Source: Kitasatospora sp. NBC_00458 (lineage in GTDB: Bacteria; Actinomycetota; Actinomycetes; Streptomycetales; Streptomycetaceae). From it: a stretch of 64,000 nt of DNA. Below, piece after piece: positions 24,750 through 33,023 of the stretch. The position numbers and the translations under genes are program-made. The stretch covers positions 2,046,001 to 2,110,000 of the forward strand of contig NZ_CP107904.1 in the NCBI RefSeq assembly GCF_036013975.1. Reading direction: 5' to 3'. The notes under the pieces were generated by a model. It did not search any database and was not told the origin of the DNA. It worked only from the letters and a program-made list of their open reading frames with translations. Each line of letters begins with the position of its first letter. Positions within the stretch are counted from its first letter, which is position 1.

Positions 24750-26113
24750 CAGGCACCGCCGGCCGGCAGCAGGGTGACCGTGCGGCCCTGGGTGTAGAAG
24801 TCGAGCGCCGCCTGGCCCTGCTCCCGCGCGCCGTGGCTGGCGCCCTTGGCGCCGCCGAACGGCAGGTGGAAGTCGACGCCGCTGGACGGCGCGTTGACCC
24901 GGATCATGCCCGCGTCGAGCCGGTCGGCGACGGCGAGCGCGACGTCCAGGCTGCGGGTGTGCACCGAGGCGGCCAGCGTGTACGGGGTGTCGTTGGCGAG
25001 CGCGATCGCCTCGTCCAGGTCGGCCGCGGCGTGCAGGACGGCGATCGGGCCGAAGAACTCCTCGCGCCGCAGCGGGTGCCCGTCCGGCACGTCGGCGACC
25101 AGCGTCGGGTCGAGGTACCAGCCGGCCCGGTCCGGCACGCCGCCGCCGGTCAGCACCTCGGCGCCGGCCTCCCGGGCGGAGGCGAGGGCCTCGGTGATCT
25201 GGTCCCGCGAGGCGGCGTTGATGACCGGCCCGCAGGCCGCGTCGTCCACCTGCGCGAGGGCCTTGACCAGCGCGGCGCGCAGCGGCTCGTAGGCCTCGCC
25301 GACGGCGATCACCCGGCTGGTGGCGGTGCACTTCTGGCCGGCGTACCCGGCGATCGCCGCGGCCAGGTGGGCGGCGGCCTGGTCGAAGTCGGCGTCCGGC
25401 AGGACGAGCGCCGCGTTCAGCCCGCCGAGTTCGGCCTGGACCGGGATGCCGCGCTCGGTGGCGGTCCGGACGACCTGGCGGCCGACGCCGGTGGAGCCGG
25501 TGAAGGAGACCACGTCGGCCGCGCCGACCAGGGTCCCGCCCTCGGCGCCGCCGCCCGGCAGCACGGTGAAGACGTCCTCGGGGAGTCCGGCCTCGGCGAC
25601 CAGCTCGGCGAGCCGGCGGGCGCAGCCGATCGCCTCCGAGGACGGCTTGAGCACCACGGTGTTGCCGACGGCCAGCGCCGGGGCGGCCTTCCAGGTGGGG
25701 ATCGCCAGCGGGAAGTTCCACGGGGTGATCAGTCCGGCCACCCCGTACGGGCGGCGGCGGGTGAGCAGCAGCCCGGGGCCGCCGGCGGTCTCGTGCACGG
25801 CGCCGGAGGCCGCGTACGGCGCCTGCGCGTAGTACCGCCAGATCGCGGCGGTGCGGGCCACCTCGCCGCGCGCCTCGGCGAGGGGCTTGCCGACCTCGCG
25901 CACGACCAGCGCGGCCAGCTCCTCGGCGTGCGCCTCGACCGCGTCCGCGATCCGGGTGAGCGCGGCCGAGCGGCCGCCGGCTCCGGCCGCGAGCCACCCG
26001 GGCTGCGCGGCGCGGGCGCGGGCGACGGTGGCCTCGACGGCCTCGGCGCCGGGGGCGGGCGCCTCGGCGACGAGGTCCGCGGGGTCGGCGGGGTTGTACG
26101 AACGGATCGTCAC
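24749..26113 (-). CDS. Aldehyde dehydrogenase, probable 2-ketoglutarate semialdehyde dehydrogenase
   Basis: A 454-residue NAD(P)-dependent aldehyde dehydrogenase. Motifs are PWNFPLAIPTWKAAPAL, the cofactor-binding SFTGSTGVGRQ, the general-base Glu in QAELGGLNAAL and the nucleophile in YAGQKCTATSR. The GQKCTATSR form is common in 2-ketoglutarate semialdehyde dehydrogenases. In hydroxyproline breakdown this step oxidises the semialdehyde to 2-ketoglutarate, feeding the TCA cycle. The position between the epimerase and second racemase-like gene fits. The GTG at 26111-26113 starts the gene, 43 bases after the epimerase gene. Confidence 0.85.
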   Translation of the reverse strand: MTIRSYNPADPADLVAEAPAPGAEAVEATVARARAAQPGWLAAGAGGRSAALTRIADAVEAHAEELAALVVREVGKPLAEARGEVARTAAIWRYYAQAPYAASGAVHETAGGPGLLLTRRRPYGVAGLITPWNFPLAIPTWKAAPALAVGNTVVLKPSSEAIGCARRLAELVAEAGLPEDVFTVLPGGGAEGGTLVGAADVVSFTGSTGVGRQVVRTATERGIPVQAELGGLNAALVLPDADFDQAAAHLAAAIAGYAGQKCTATSRVIAVGEAYEPLRAALVKALAQVDDAACGPVINAASRDQITEALASAREAGAEVLTGGGVPDRAGWYLDPTLVADVPDGHPLRREEFFGPIAVLHAAADLDEAIALANDTPYTLAASVHTRSLDVALAVADRLDAGMIRVNAPSSGVDFHLPFGGAKGASHGAREQGQAALDFYTQGRTVTLLPAGGA

Positions 26114-26156
26114 AGCAGGCAGCCCTTCGGGTGGTTCAGCGGGTGGTGCGGCGGCT

Positions 26157-27161
26157 TCAGAGCAGGAAGCCGGCCGGGAACGGGTCGCTCGGGTCGAGGA
26201 AGTACTGGGCGGTGCCGGTGATCCAGGCCCGCCCGGTGACGGTGGGGACGACCGCCGGCCGGCCGGCCACCTCGGTCTCCTCGACCAGGCGGCCGGTGAA
26301 GGTCGTCCCGATGAAGGAGTCGTTGCGGAAGTCCCGGCCGAGCGGCAGCTCGCCGCGCGCGTGCAGCTGCGCCATCCGCGCCGAGGTGCCGGTGCCGCAG
26401 GGTGAGCGGTCGAACCAGCCGGGGTGGATGGCCATGGCGTGCCGGGAGTGTTCGGCGGTGGAGCCGGGGGCGAGCAGCTGGACGTGGTGGCAGCTGTGGA
26501 TGGACGGGTCCTCCGGGTGCACCGGCCGGTCCGGGCTCCCGTTGATCGCGTCCATCAGGGCCAGTCCGGCGTCCAGGATGTCCTGCTTGCGCTCGCGCTC
26601 GAACGGGATCCCGAACTCGGCGAGCGGCAGGATGGCGTAGAAGTTCCCGCCGTACGCCAGGTCGTAGCCGACGGTGCCGTAGCCGGGGACCTCGATCTTG
26701 CGGTCCAGCGCCTCCGAGTAGGACGGCACGTTGCGGATGGTGACCGCGGTGGCCGCGCCGTTCTCGACCGCCACGTCGGCGACGACCAGGCCGGCCGGGG
26801 TGTCCAGCCGGACGGTGGTGACCGGCTCGACCACGGGCACCATGCCGGTCTCGACCAGCACGGTGGCGACGCCGATGGTGCCGTGCCCGCACATCGGCAG
26901 CAGACCGGAGACCTCGATGTAGAGCACCCCGAAGTCGGCGTCGGGCCGGGTGGGCGGCTGCAGGACGGCGCCGCTCATCGCGGCGTGGCCGCGGGGCTCG
27001 TACATCAGCAGGGTGCGGAAGTGGTCGAGGTGCTGCTGGAAGTGGACCCGGCGCTCGGCCATGGTGGCGCCGGGGATGACGCCGAAGCCGCCGGTGACGA
27101 CCCGGGTGGGCATGCCTTCGGTGTGCGAGTCGACGGCGTGGAAGACGTGGCGGCTGCGCAT
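26157..27161 (-). CDS. 4-hydroxyproline 2-epimerase
   Basis: A 334-residue proline racemase superfamily protein with both catalytic cysteines, C91 (PMCGHGTIG) and C255 (DRSPCGTGTSARM). The N-terminal VDSHTEGMPTRVVTGG matches the hydroxyproline 2-epimerase branch. It would interconvert trans-4-hydroxy-L-proline and cis-4-hydroxy-D-proline, supplying the D-substrate of the dehydrogenase encoded upstream. It follows the DapA-like deaminase gene after 93 bases. Together with the second superfamily member at 23712 it makes two paralogues in one operon. Confidence 0.9.
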   Translation of the reverse strand: MRSRHVFHAVDSHTEGMPTRVVTGGFGVIPGATMAERRVHFQQHLDHFRTLLMYEPRGHAAMSGAVLQPPTRPDADFGVLYIEVSGLLPMCGHGTIGVATVLVETGMVPVVEPVTTVRLDTPAGLVVADVAVENGAATAVTIRNVPSYSEALDRKIEVPGYGTVGYDLAYGGNFYAILPLAEFGIPFERERKQDILDAGLALMDAINGSPDRPVHPEDPSIHSCHHVQLLAPGSTAEHSRHAMAIHPGWFDRSPCGTGTSARMAQLHARGELPLGRDFRNDSFIGTTFTGRLVEETEVAGRPAVVPTVTGRAWITGTAQYFLDPSDPFPAGFLL

Positions 27162-27254
27162 CTGGTGACGCTCCGTGGGGTGGGGGTGGGTGGTGGGGCC
27201 GGAGGCCGGCTGCCGCCGCAGCCGGCCGTCCCGGACACCGGAACTGCGGAGTGG

Positions 27255-28163
27255 CTACTTGTGGCCGTCGGCCAGCGCCTTCTCGGTGGCCGCGCGGACG
27301 GCAGCCTCGATCTCCGGGGTCAGCGGCTGGCGCGGGGCGCGCACCGGGCCGCCGGGGCGGCCGGCGATGTCCATGGAGAGCTTGATGGCCTGCACGAACT
27401 CGGTCTTGGAGTCCCAGCGCAGCAGCGAGTGGAGCGACTTGTAGAGCGGCAGGGCCGTCTCCAGGTCCTGCGCGACGGCGGCCCGGTAGAGCTCGGCGCT
27501 CGCCGCGGGCAGCGCGTTCGGGTAGCCGGCGATCCAGCCGACCGCGCCGGCCAGGGCCAGCTCCAGCAGCACGTCGTCGGCGCCGATCAGCAGGTCGAGG
27601 CCCGGGGCCAGCTCGGCGATCTCGTAGGCCCGGCGGACGTCGCCGCTGAACTCCTTGACCGCGACGATCGAGCCCTCGCCGTGCAGCTGCGCGAGCAGCG
27701 CGGGGACGAGGTCGACCTTGGTGTCGATCGGGTTGTTGTAGGCCACGATCGGCACGCCGGCCTTGGCGACCTCGGCGTAGTGCGCCCGGACGGCCTCGTG
27801 GTCGGCCCGGTACGCGTTGGGCGGCAGCAGCAGGACGGAGCCGGCGCCGGCCTCGGCGGCCTGCTCGGCCCAGCGGCGGGACTCGGCGCTGCCGTAGGCG
27901 GCCACGCCGGGCATGACGCGGGAGCCGTCACCGGCGGCCTCGACGGCGACCTCGACGACCTTGGCGCGCTCCTCGGCGGTCAGGGTCTGGTACTCGCCGA
28001 GCGAGCCGTTGGGGACGACGCCGTCGCAGCCCGACTCGATCAGCCAGCGGACGTGGTCGGCGTACGCGTCGTAGTCGACGGAGAGGTCCTCGCGCAGCGG
28101 GATCGTGGTGGCGACCATGATGCCGCGCCAGGGCCGGGTGGTGTCGTGCGGGGTGTGGGACAC
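27255..28163 (-). CDS. DapA-family delta-1-pyrroline-4-hydroxy-2-carboxylate deaminase
   Basis: A 302-residue class I aldolase-type protein of the dihydrodipicolinate synthase family: N-terminal GSLGEYQTLTAEER, catalytic Y142 in PIVAYNNP and Schiff-base K170 in SIVAVKEFSGD. In hydroxyproline catabolic clusters this family member deaminates and dehydrates pyrroline-4-hydroxy-2-carboxylate to 2-ketoglutarate semialdehyde, which fits its company here. The GTG at 28163 has GGAG 5 bases upstream. It has its own promoter with a GntR-type motif, so this gene starts the second transcript of the cluster. Confidence 0.85.
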   Translation of the reverse strand: MSHTPHDTTRPWRGIMVATTIPLREDLSVDYDAYADHVRWLIESGCDGVVPNGSLGEYQTLTAEERAKVVEVAVEAAGDGSRVMPGVAAYGSAESRRWAEQAAEAGAGSVLLLPPNAYRADHEAVRAHYAEVAKAGVPIVAYNNPIDTKVDLVPALLAQLHGEGSIVAVKEFSGDVRRAYEIAELAPGLDLLIGADDVLLELALAGAVGWIAGYPNALPAASAELYRAAVAQDLETALPLYKSLHSLLRWDSKTEFVQAIKLSMDIAGRPGGPVRAPRQPLTPEIEAAVRAATEKALADGHK

Positions 28164-28180
28164 AGCTTCTCCTTGGTGAG

Positions 28181-28217
28181 GTGTGACATTTTATTAGAGT
28201 TCGCGCGACGGAGACAA
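28181..28217 (-). promoter_or_regulatory. Internal promoter and GntR-type operator of the hydroxyproline cluster
   Basis: On the minus strand, -35 TTGTCT (28212-28217), an 18-base spacer and -10 TAAAAT (28188-28193). GTGTGACAT (28181-28189, plus strand) overlaps the downstream edge of the -10 element and shares the GTGAC/GTCAC core seen at 20504 and 31496. This AT-rich patch stands out from surrounding GC-rich DNA. Confidence 0.6.
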
Positions 28218-28275
28218 GAGTCCCCGCCGTGCGAGTTGGAACCCGGGCGGATCCGGACCCGCGCGGGGCGGACCC

Positions 28276-28331
28276 AGGGGTTCGGATCCAGGGGTTCGGA
28301 TCCAGGGTTCGGACCCGCGGGGTTCGGACCC
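28276..28331. repeat. Short tandem repeat ahead of the deaminase promoter
   Basis: Four head-to-tail units built on AGGGGTTCGGATCC: two exact 14-base copies (28276-28289 and 28290-28303), then degenerate units at 28304-28316 and 28317-28331 carrying GGTTCGGACCC. It fills the interval between the end of the flavoprotein subunit gene and the next promoter. Confidence 0.85.
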
Positions 28332-28355
28332 GGGCGGGTCGAGCCCCGGGCGGAT

Positions 28356-29876
28356 TCAGGAGGCGGGACCCCCCGGCCCGTCCGGGTGCCGCTCGGCCGC
28401 GAGTTGCCCGAGCGGTACCGGGCAGGCGAACGGGCGGCTGTCGGGCCGCACCTCCTCCGGACCGGCCCCGGAACCGGAACCGTCACCGGTGCCCGCCCCG
28501 GCCCCGGCCAGACAGGCCACCGCCGGACCGCACATCCGGCCCTGGCACCAGCCCATCCCTGCCCTGGTCAGCAGCTTCACGGTGCGCGCGTCGCCCGCAC
28601 CCAGCTCCTCCACCGCCTCCCGGATCCGGTCGACCGGAACCTCCTCGCAGCGGCAGACGTCGGTGTCCGGCCGCAGCCACCCGGTCCAGCCCGGACCGGG
28701 CCGGTGGGAGGCGGCCATCAGCTCGGCGAAGGCCCGCAGCCGGGACCGCCGCCGCAGCAGCGCGCTGCGCACCGGCCGGTCCGCCACCGCGTGCGCGGCC
28801 AGCTCGCCCTCGGTGATCGCGAGGTCCGCACCGCCGACGCCGCAGGTCTCGCCGGCCGCCCAGAGCCCGGGCACGGTGGTCCGCAGCCGGGCGTCGACGC
28901 TGAGCGCGGCCGTGCCGTCGGGGGTGGTCCGGGTGGCCGCGCCCAGCTCGGTGGCCAGCTCGATCTGCGGCAGCAGGCCGTGCCCGACGGCGAGCGCGTC
29001 GCACGCGATCCGCCGCTCGGTGCCGGGCACGGGCCGCCACTCGGCGTCCAGCCGGGCCACCGTGACGGCGGTGACCCGGTCGGTGCCGTGCGCCTCGACC
29101 ACCGCACTGCTGCGGCGCAGCCGCACGCCGTGCCGGAGCAGCGCACTGCCGTGCCCGGCGCCCTCGACCAGCTTGGCCGGGACGGCGGCCAGCACACCGG
29201 GGCGCCGGGCGTAGCCGAGGTAGTTCGTGGCCTCGACCACCGCGGGCACCTCGGCCCCCGCGGTGACCAGCGAGGACGCCGCCGCCAGCAGCAGCGGGCC
29301 GCTGCCGGCCACCACGATCCTGCGGCCGGGCAGCACCAGGCCGGACTTGAGCATGGCCTGCGCACCGCCGGCGGTGACCACGCCGGGCAGCGTCCAGCCG
29401 GGGAACGGCAGCTGCCGCTCGTAGGCGCCGGTGGCGAGCAGCACGGCCGCGGCGCGGACGGTGGCCCGGTCGTCGGCGGCGGGGCCGGTGGTGGCGTGCA
29501 GGCGCCAGTCCCGCTCCCCCGCGCGCTCCAGCGCCCAGACCTGGTGGCCGGAGAGCAGGTCGACCCGCCCGGACTCCCGGTGGGCGTCGAGCCGCCCGGC
29601 GAGGCCGGTGTAGACGGACCAGCCGTGGTGCAGCCGGTCCGGGCGGGTGGCACCGAGGCCGGGCGCGGGGTGGCGGTAGTACTGGCCCCCGGTGCGCTGT
29701 CCCGCGTCGAGCAGGGCGCAGCGCAGCCCGAGGTCGGCGGCGGTCACGGCGGCGGCCAGGCCGGCCGGGCCGGCGCCGATCACCGCGAGGTCGTACGGCG
29801 CCCCCGCGGTCGCGGGGGATCCCTGGACCCCGGGGGATCCCGCGGCTCCGGGCGATTCAGACGGCGAGGTCGGCAC
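28356..29876 (-). CDS. D-hydroxyproline dehydrogenase, FAD/NAD(P)-type subunit with BFD [2Fe-2S] domain
   Basis: A 506-residue flavoprotein of the HcnB / sarcosine oxidase alpha-like type. A dinucleotide-binding motif is near the N-terminus (DLAVIGAGPAGLAAAVTAAD), a second is IVVAGSGPLLLAAASSL, and a BFD-like [2Fe-2S] domain near the C-terminus has cysteines in VCRCEE and MGWCQGRMC. Together with the small Fer2 subunit and the FAD oxidase subunit encoded upstream it matches the heteromeric D-hydroxyproline dehydrogenase described in Pseudomonas. Its start overlaps the small subunit gene by 20 bases. Confidence 0.82.
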   Translation of the reverse strand: MPTSPSESPGAAGSPGVQGSPATAGAPYDLAVIGAGPAGLAAAVTAADLGLRCALLDAGQRTGGQYYRHPAPGLGATRPDRLHHGWSVYTGLAGRLDAHRESGRVDLLSGHQVWALERAGERDWRLHATTGPAADDRATVRAAAVLLATGAYERQLPFPGWTLPGVVTAGGAQAMLKSGLVLPGRRIVVAGSGPLLLAAASSLVTAGAEVPAVVEATNYLGYARRPGVLAAVPAKLVEGAGHGSALLRHGVRLRRSSAVVEAHGTDRVTAVTVARLDAEWRPVPGTERRIACDALAVGHGLLPQIELATELGAATRTTPDGTAALSVDARLRTTVPGLWAAGETCGVGGADLAITEGELAAHAVADRPVRSALLRRRSRLRAFAELMAASHRPGPGWTGWLRPDTDVCRCEEVPVDRIREAVEELGAGDARTVKLLTRAGMGWCQGRMCGPAVACLAGAGAGTGDGSGSGAGPEEVRPDSRPFACPVPLGQLAAERHPDGPGGPAS

Positions 29877-30171
29877 GGCCGTGGCCCTCCTGGGTGGTGA
29901 CGGTGGTACCGGGCTCGGCCGGCAGCAGACAGGTGCGCTGGTTGGGCTGCCCGTCGACGGTGGCCAGGCAGTCGTAGCAGGCGCCGATCCCGCAGAACGC
30001 GCCGCGCGGCTTCCCGCCGACCCGGGTGGTGCGCCAGGCGAGGACGCCGTCGGCCCAGAGCGCGGCGGCGATCGTCTGCCCGGGCAGCGCGGGCACGGGC
30101 CGCCCGTCGAACTCGATGGTGTGCGCGGGCCCGGGTTCGGCCCGGACCAGGTCGGCGGGGGTACGGCGCAT
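29857..30171 (-). CDS. D-hydroxyproline dehydrogenase, small [2Fe-2S] subunit
   Basis: A 104-residue ferredoxin-like subunit resembling HcnA and the N-terminal part of sarcosine oxidase alpha. Cysteines 60, 65, 68 and 81 (AFCGIGACYDCLAT and RTCLLP) form C-x4-C-x2-C-x12-C, the plant-type [2Fe-2S] pattern. It lies between the two flavin subunits and overlaps the larger one, consistent with a three-subunit complex passing electrons to a quinone or other acceptor. Confidence 0.85.
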   Translation of the reverse strand: MRRTPADLVRAEPGPAHTIEFDGRPVPALPGQTIAAALWADGVLAWRTTRVGGKPRGAFCGIGACYDCLATVDGQPNQRTCLLPAEPGTTVTTQEGHGRADLAV

Positions 30172-30313
30172 GGGTGGGTTCTCCGTTCAGCTCATCCTGG
30201 GGCGCGCGGGCGCCGTCGTACCGGTGCGGGTGGGCGGCGTGCGGGGGCACGCGGACACCACGGCCCCGGCGCGCGCGGGCGCCGTGCGGGGCGCGGACCG
30301 CGCTCCGCCCGGG

Positions 30314-31486
30314 TCACGAGGGGCCATCGGCCACCGGGAACCGGTCGGCGCGGAACGGCGCGAGGTCCAGCTCGGGCTCCTTGCCGGTGAGCTGCCCGGC
30401 GATCAGCAGCCCGGTGGCCGGGGCCAGCCCGATTCCGGCGCCCTCGTGGCCGCAGGCGTGGTAGAGCCCCGGCACCCGCGGGTCGGCTCCGATCGCCGGC
30501 AGGTGGTCGGGCAGGTACGGCCGGAACCCCCGGTAGGCGCGCATCACGTTCACCCCGGCCAGGACCGGGAACAGCGCGGCCGCCTGCGCGGCCAGCCGGT
30601 GCACGACCTCCACCGAGAGGGTCCGGTCGAAGCCGACCCGCTCGCGGCTGGCACCGATCAGCACCGGTCCGCCCGGGGTCCCCTCGACCACCGCCGAGGT
30701 CTGCAGCGCGGCCGATCCGCTGGCCACGTCGGCGACGTAGTCGGCGGCGTAGACCTTCCGCCGGACGATCCGCGGCAGCGGCTCGGTCACCAGGACGAAG
30801 CCGCGCCGCGGCAGCACCGGCAGGTGGACGCCGGCCAGCGTGGCGAGCTCGCCGCCCCAGGTGCCGGCGGCGTTGATCACCGCGGGCGCGTCCAGCCGCC
30901 TGCGGTCGGTCTCGACGCCGAGCACCTCGCCGCCGGTCCCCAGCCGGACCGCCCGGACGGTCTCGCCGGTGTACAGCCGGGCGCCGGCCGCGCGGGCGGC
31001 CCGCAGCAGGTGGGCGGCGGCCAGCGCGGGCTGGACCTGGGCGTCCTGCGGGTAGAGGAACCCGCCGGCCAGCCCGGGGGCGAGGTGCGGCTCCAGCTCG
31101 CGCAGCCGCTCGCCGGGGATCTCCTCGGAGGCGACGCCCACCGCGGTCTGGGCGGCGGCGAAGGCGCGCAGGGCGTCCTGCCGGGCCGGCGTGGCGGCGA
31201 CCACGAGGCCGCCCTTGGGCTCGTACTCGACGGCGGTGCCGAGCTCGTCGGCGATCTCGCGCCAGAGCCGGGTGGAGTACAGCGCGAGGTCGAGCTCGGG
31301 GCCGGGCTCCTTGTCGGAGACCAGCAGGTTGCCCTCGCCGGCGCCGGTGGTTCCGCCCGCGACCGGGCCGCGGTCGACGACGGTGACGGCGAGGCCGGCC
31401 CGCGCGGCGTAGTACGCGCAGGCGGCGCCGACGACACCGGCGCCGACCACCACGACGTCGGGGAGGAGTCTCTGGGAGTGGGACAC
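30314..31486 (-). CDS. FAD-dependent D-amino acid oxidase-like subunit, probable D-hydroxyproline dehydrogenase
   Basis: A 390-residue DAO-family flavoprotein: N-terminal VVVVGAGVVGAACAYYAARA, the GGTTGAGEGNLLVSDKE region and a C-terminal GLYHACGHEGAGIGLAPATG motif. In this operon it is the likely catalytic subunit oxidising cis-4-hydroxy-D-proline to pyrroline-4-hydroxy-2-carboxylate. The GTG start at 31486 coincides with the predicted transcription start, so the mRNA is probably leaderless. It is the first gene of the cluster. A gap of 142 bases separates it from the small subunit gene. D-proline or sarcosine are possible alternative substrates. Confidence 0.82.
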   Translation of the reverse strand: MSHSQRLLPDVVVVGAGVVGAACAYYAARAGLAVTVVDRGPVAGGTTGAGEGNLLVSDKEPGPELDLALYSTRLWREIADELGTAVEYEPKGGLVVAATPARQDALRAFAAAQTAVGVASEEIPGERLRELEPHLAPGLAGGFLYPQDAQVQPALAAAHLLRAARAAGARLYTGETVRAVRLGTGGEVLGVETDRRRLDAPAVINAAGTWGGELATLAGVHLPVLPRRGFVLVTEPLPRIVRRKVYAADYVADVASGSAALQTSAVVEGTPGGPVLIGASRERVGFDRTLSVEVVHRLAAQAAALFPVLAGVNVMRAYRGFRPYLPDHLPAIGADPRVPGLYHACGHEGAGIGLAPATGLLIAGQLTGKEPELDLAPFRADRFPVADGPS

Positions 31487-31492
31487 GGCAGT

Positions 31493-31521
31493 AATATGTC
31501 ACATTCCATCCATGGTGCCAA
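31493..31521 (-). promoter_or_regulatory. Main promoter and operator of the hydroxyproline cluster
   Basis: On the minus strand, -35 TTGGCA (31516-31521), a 17-base spacer and -10 CATATT (31493-31498). The 9-base palindrome ATGTCACAT (31496-31504) overlaps the -10 element and has the GT-N-AC centre of FadR-type GntR operators. The expected start site is the GTG of the first gene. Confidence 0.65.
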
Positions 31522-31565
31522 GACCGCCCCGCCCGTCGCGCCGGGGAAACCGGCCCGGCCGCGAA

Positions 31566-31604
31566 AAAGCCCCGGCCCGCCGTGAAACGGCAGGTCGGGG
31601 CTTT
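31566..31604 (-). terminator. Rho-independent terminator of tatC
   Basis: AAAGCCCCG (31566-31574) pairs with CGGGGCTTT (31596-31604), with an inner CCGT/ACGG stem. Read on the minus strand it ends in a run of T, so it is a classic intrinsic terminator, 22 bases after the tatC stop. Confidence 0.85.
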
Positions 31605-31626
31605 CCGGGGTGATCCGTGCGACCGG

Positions 31627-32568
31627 TCAGGTGATGTCGTCCATCTGCTCGTGCCGGGCGGCCGGCACGGCCGCGGAGGCACTCGGCGTGCCGGAGGCCT
31701 CGATCGCCTCGGCCCCGGCCACCGGCGCCACCGACAGGTCGAGGTTCGACGCCTCCTCGTCGTCCAGGGCGAGGTCCGGGTTGCGGCGGGCCTTGCGCCG
31801 GTCGTTCAGCATCGCGATGCCCACCGCGATGAAGTACAGGCCCCAGATCGGCGCGGCCAGCGCCAGCATGCTCAGCGGGTCGGCGCTGGGGGTGGCGAAG
31901 GCGGCGAAGACGGTGATGCCCATCACCATGCCGCGCCACCAGCCGAGCAGCCGCTTGCCGGTGACGACGCCCACCATGTTGAGCATCACCAGCAGCAGCG
32001 GGAACTCGAAGGCCAGGCCGAAGACCAGCACCAGCCGGGTGGCGATGTCGAAGTAGTCACCGGGCGGGAGGATCGGCGTGGTGTCGTCCGGGGTGAACGA
32101 GATCAGCACCTCGATGGTCATCGGCAGCAGCAGCACCGCCAGGCCGACACCCGCCAGGAACAGCGGCGCGCCGCACGTCATGAAGATGACCGTGTACTTG
32201 CGCTCGTGCTTGTGCAGACCGGGCGCCACGAAGGCCCAGAGCTGGTACAGCCAGACCGGCACGGTGGCGACCACACCCGCCGTCAGGGCGACCTTCAGCA
32301 TCCAGTTGAAGCCCGCGGTCAGACCGATGGTCGAGACCTGGGCGCACCGGCCCTTGGTCTCCTTGATGACGTCGGGGGTGCACTGGGGCAGCGGCTTGAG
32401 CAGGAACGACTCGATCTGCTTGTGGAAGATCAGCGCGACGATCGTGAACACCACGATCGCCAGGACCGACTTGACCACGCGGTTCCGCAGTTCCCGCAGA
32501 TGGTCGGCGAGGGCCATCCGCCCCTCGGGATCCTTGGGCGCCTTCTGCGCCTTGGTGAGCTTGCTCAA
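31627..32568 (-). CDS. tatC: Twin-arginine translocase subunit TatC
   Basis: A 313-residue polytopic membrane protein with six predicted helices. The signature region near the N-terminus, MALADHLRELRNRVVKSVLA, is the part that recognises twin-arginine signal peptides. A 50-residue Asp/Glu/Ala-rich tail follows the last helix. The TTG at 32568 has GAGG upstream; an internal ATG at residue 18 is an alternative. With TatA upstream it exports folded proteins. The dioxygenase at the right end of the window has a Tat-like signal. In many actinobacteria helY follows tatC; here it does not. Confidence 0.93.
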   Translation of the reverse strand: MSKLTKAQKAPKDPEGRMALADHLRELRNRVVKSVLAIVVFTIVALIFHKQIESFLLKPLPQCTPDVIKETKGRCAQVSTIGLTAGFNWMLKVALTAGVVATVPVWLYQLWAFVAPGLHKHERKYTVIFMTCGAPLFLAGVGLAVLLLPMTIEVLISFTPDDTTPILPPGDYFDIATRLVLVFGLAFEFPLLLVMLNMVGVVTGKRLLGWWRGMVMGITVFAAFATPSADPLSMLALAAPIWGLYFIAVGIAMLNDRRKARRNPDLALDDEEASNLDLSVAPVAGAEAIEASGTPSASAAVPAARHEQMDDIT

Positions 32569-32696
32569 CCCCGGTCCTCAACTCGTGCGTCGAGGCCCGC
32601 CGGTCGGCGGGCCTCCAGTGGTCGCGTGCTCCGCGTGCGCCGCGTGCGCCGCGGGCCTCGCGCGTACCGCGTGCGTGACGTCACAGCCGGACGCGT

Positions 32697-33023
32697 TCAG
32701 TGCGCCCGGCCGCCGTCGGCCGCGGACGCGCCCGCGGACTGTCCCGAGGGCTGCTCGGCGACCGGCCGGGCGGTCGCGGACGCCCCCGGCGCGGCCTGGA
32801 TGGTCCTGGCCGCACCGCCGTCGGCCACCGCCGGCGCGGGCTGCGCCTGGGCGGGCTGCCCCGGGGCGTCGGCCGTGCCGTCCGAGCGCATCGCCTTGGT
32901 CTCGCTCTTCAGGATCCGCATCGACTGGCCGAGCGAACGCGCCAGATCGGGCAGCCGCTTGGCGCCGAAGAGCAGAATGGCAATGACCACGACCACCAGA
33001 ATCGCGATCGGCGAGATCCGCAT
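32697..33023 (-). CDS. tatA: Twin-arginine translocase subunit TatA
   Basis: A 108-residue protein with one N-terminal membrane helix (ISPIAILVVVVIAILLFGA), the FGAKRLPDLARSLG hinge and amphipathic helix, and a long Ala/Pro/Gln-rich tail. Several TatA proteins form the translocation pore with TatC. The ATG at 33023 is used. It lies 128 bases upstream of tatC and is probably co-transcribed. Confidence 0.93.
   Translation of the reverse strand: MRISPIAILVVVVIAILLFGAKRLPDLARSLGQSMRILKSETKAMRSDGTADAPGQPAQAQPAPAVADGGAARTIQAAPGASATARPVAEQPSGQSAGASAADGGRAH

Noticed and set aside
24546..24756. Frame-shifted extension joining the aldehyde dehydrogenase region and the second racemase gene
   Set aside because: The long minus-strand frame starting at 25997 is a shadow upstream of the racemase ATG at 24749; the racemase starts with its own conserved N-terminus.
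26424..29900. 1158-residue open frame on the plus strand
   Set aside because: It runs antisense through several clear hydroxyproline genes and has the low-complexity composition typical of shadow frames in high-GC DNA.
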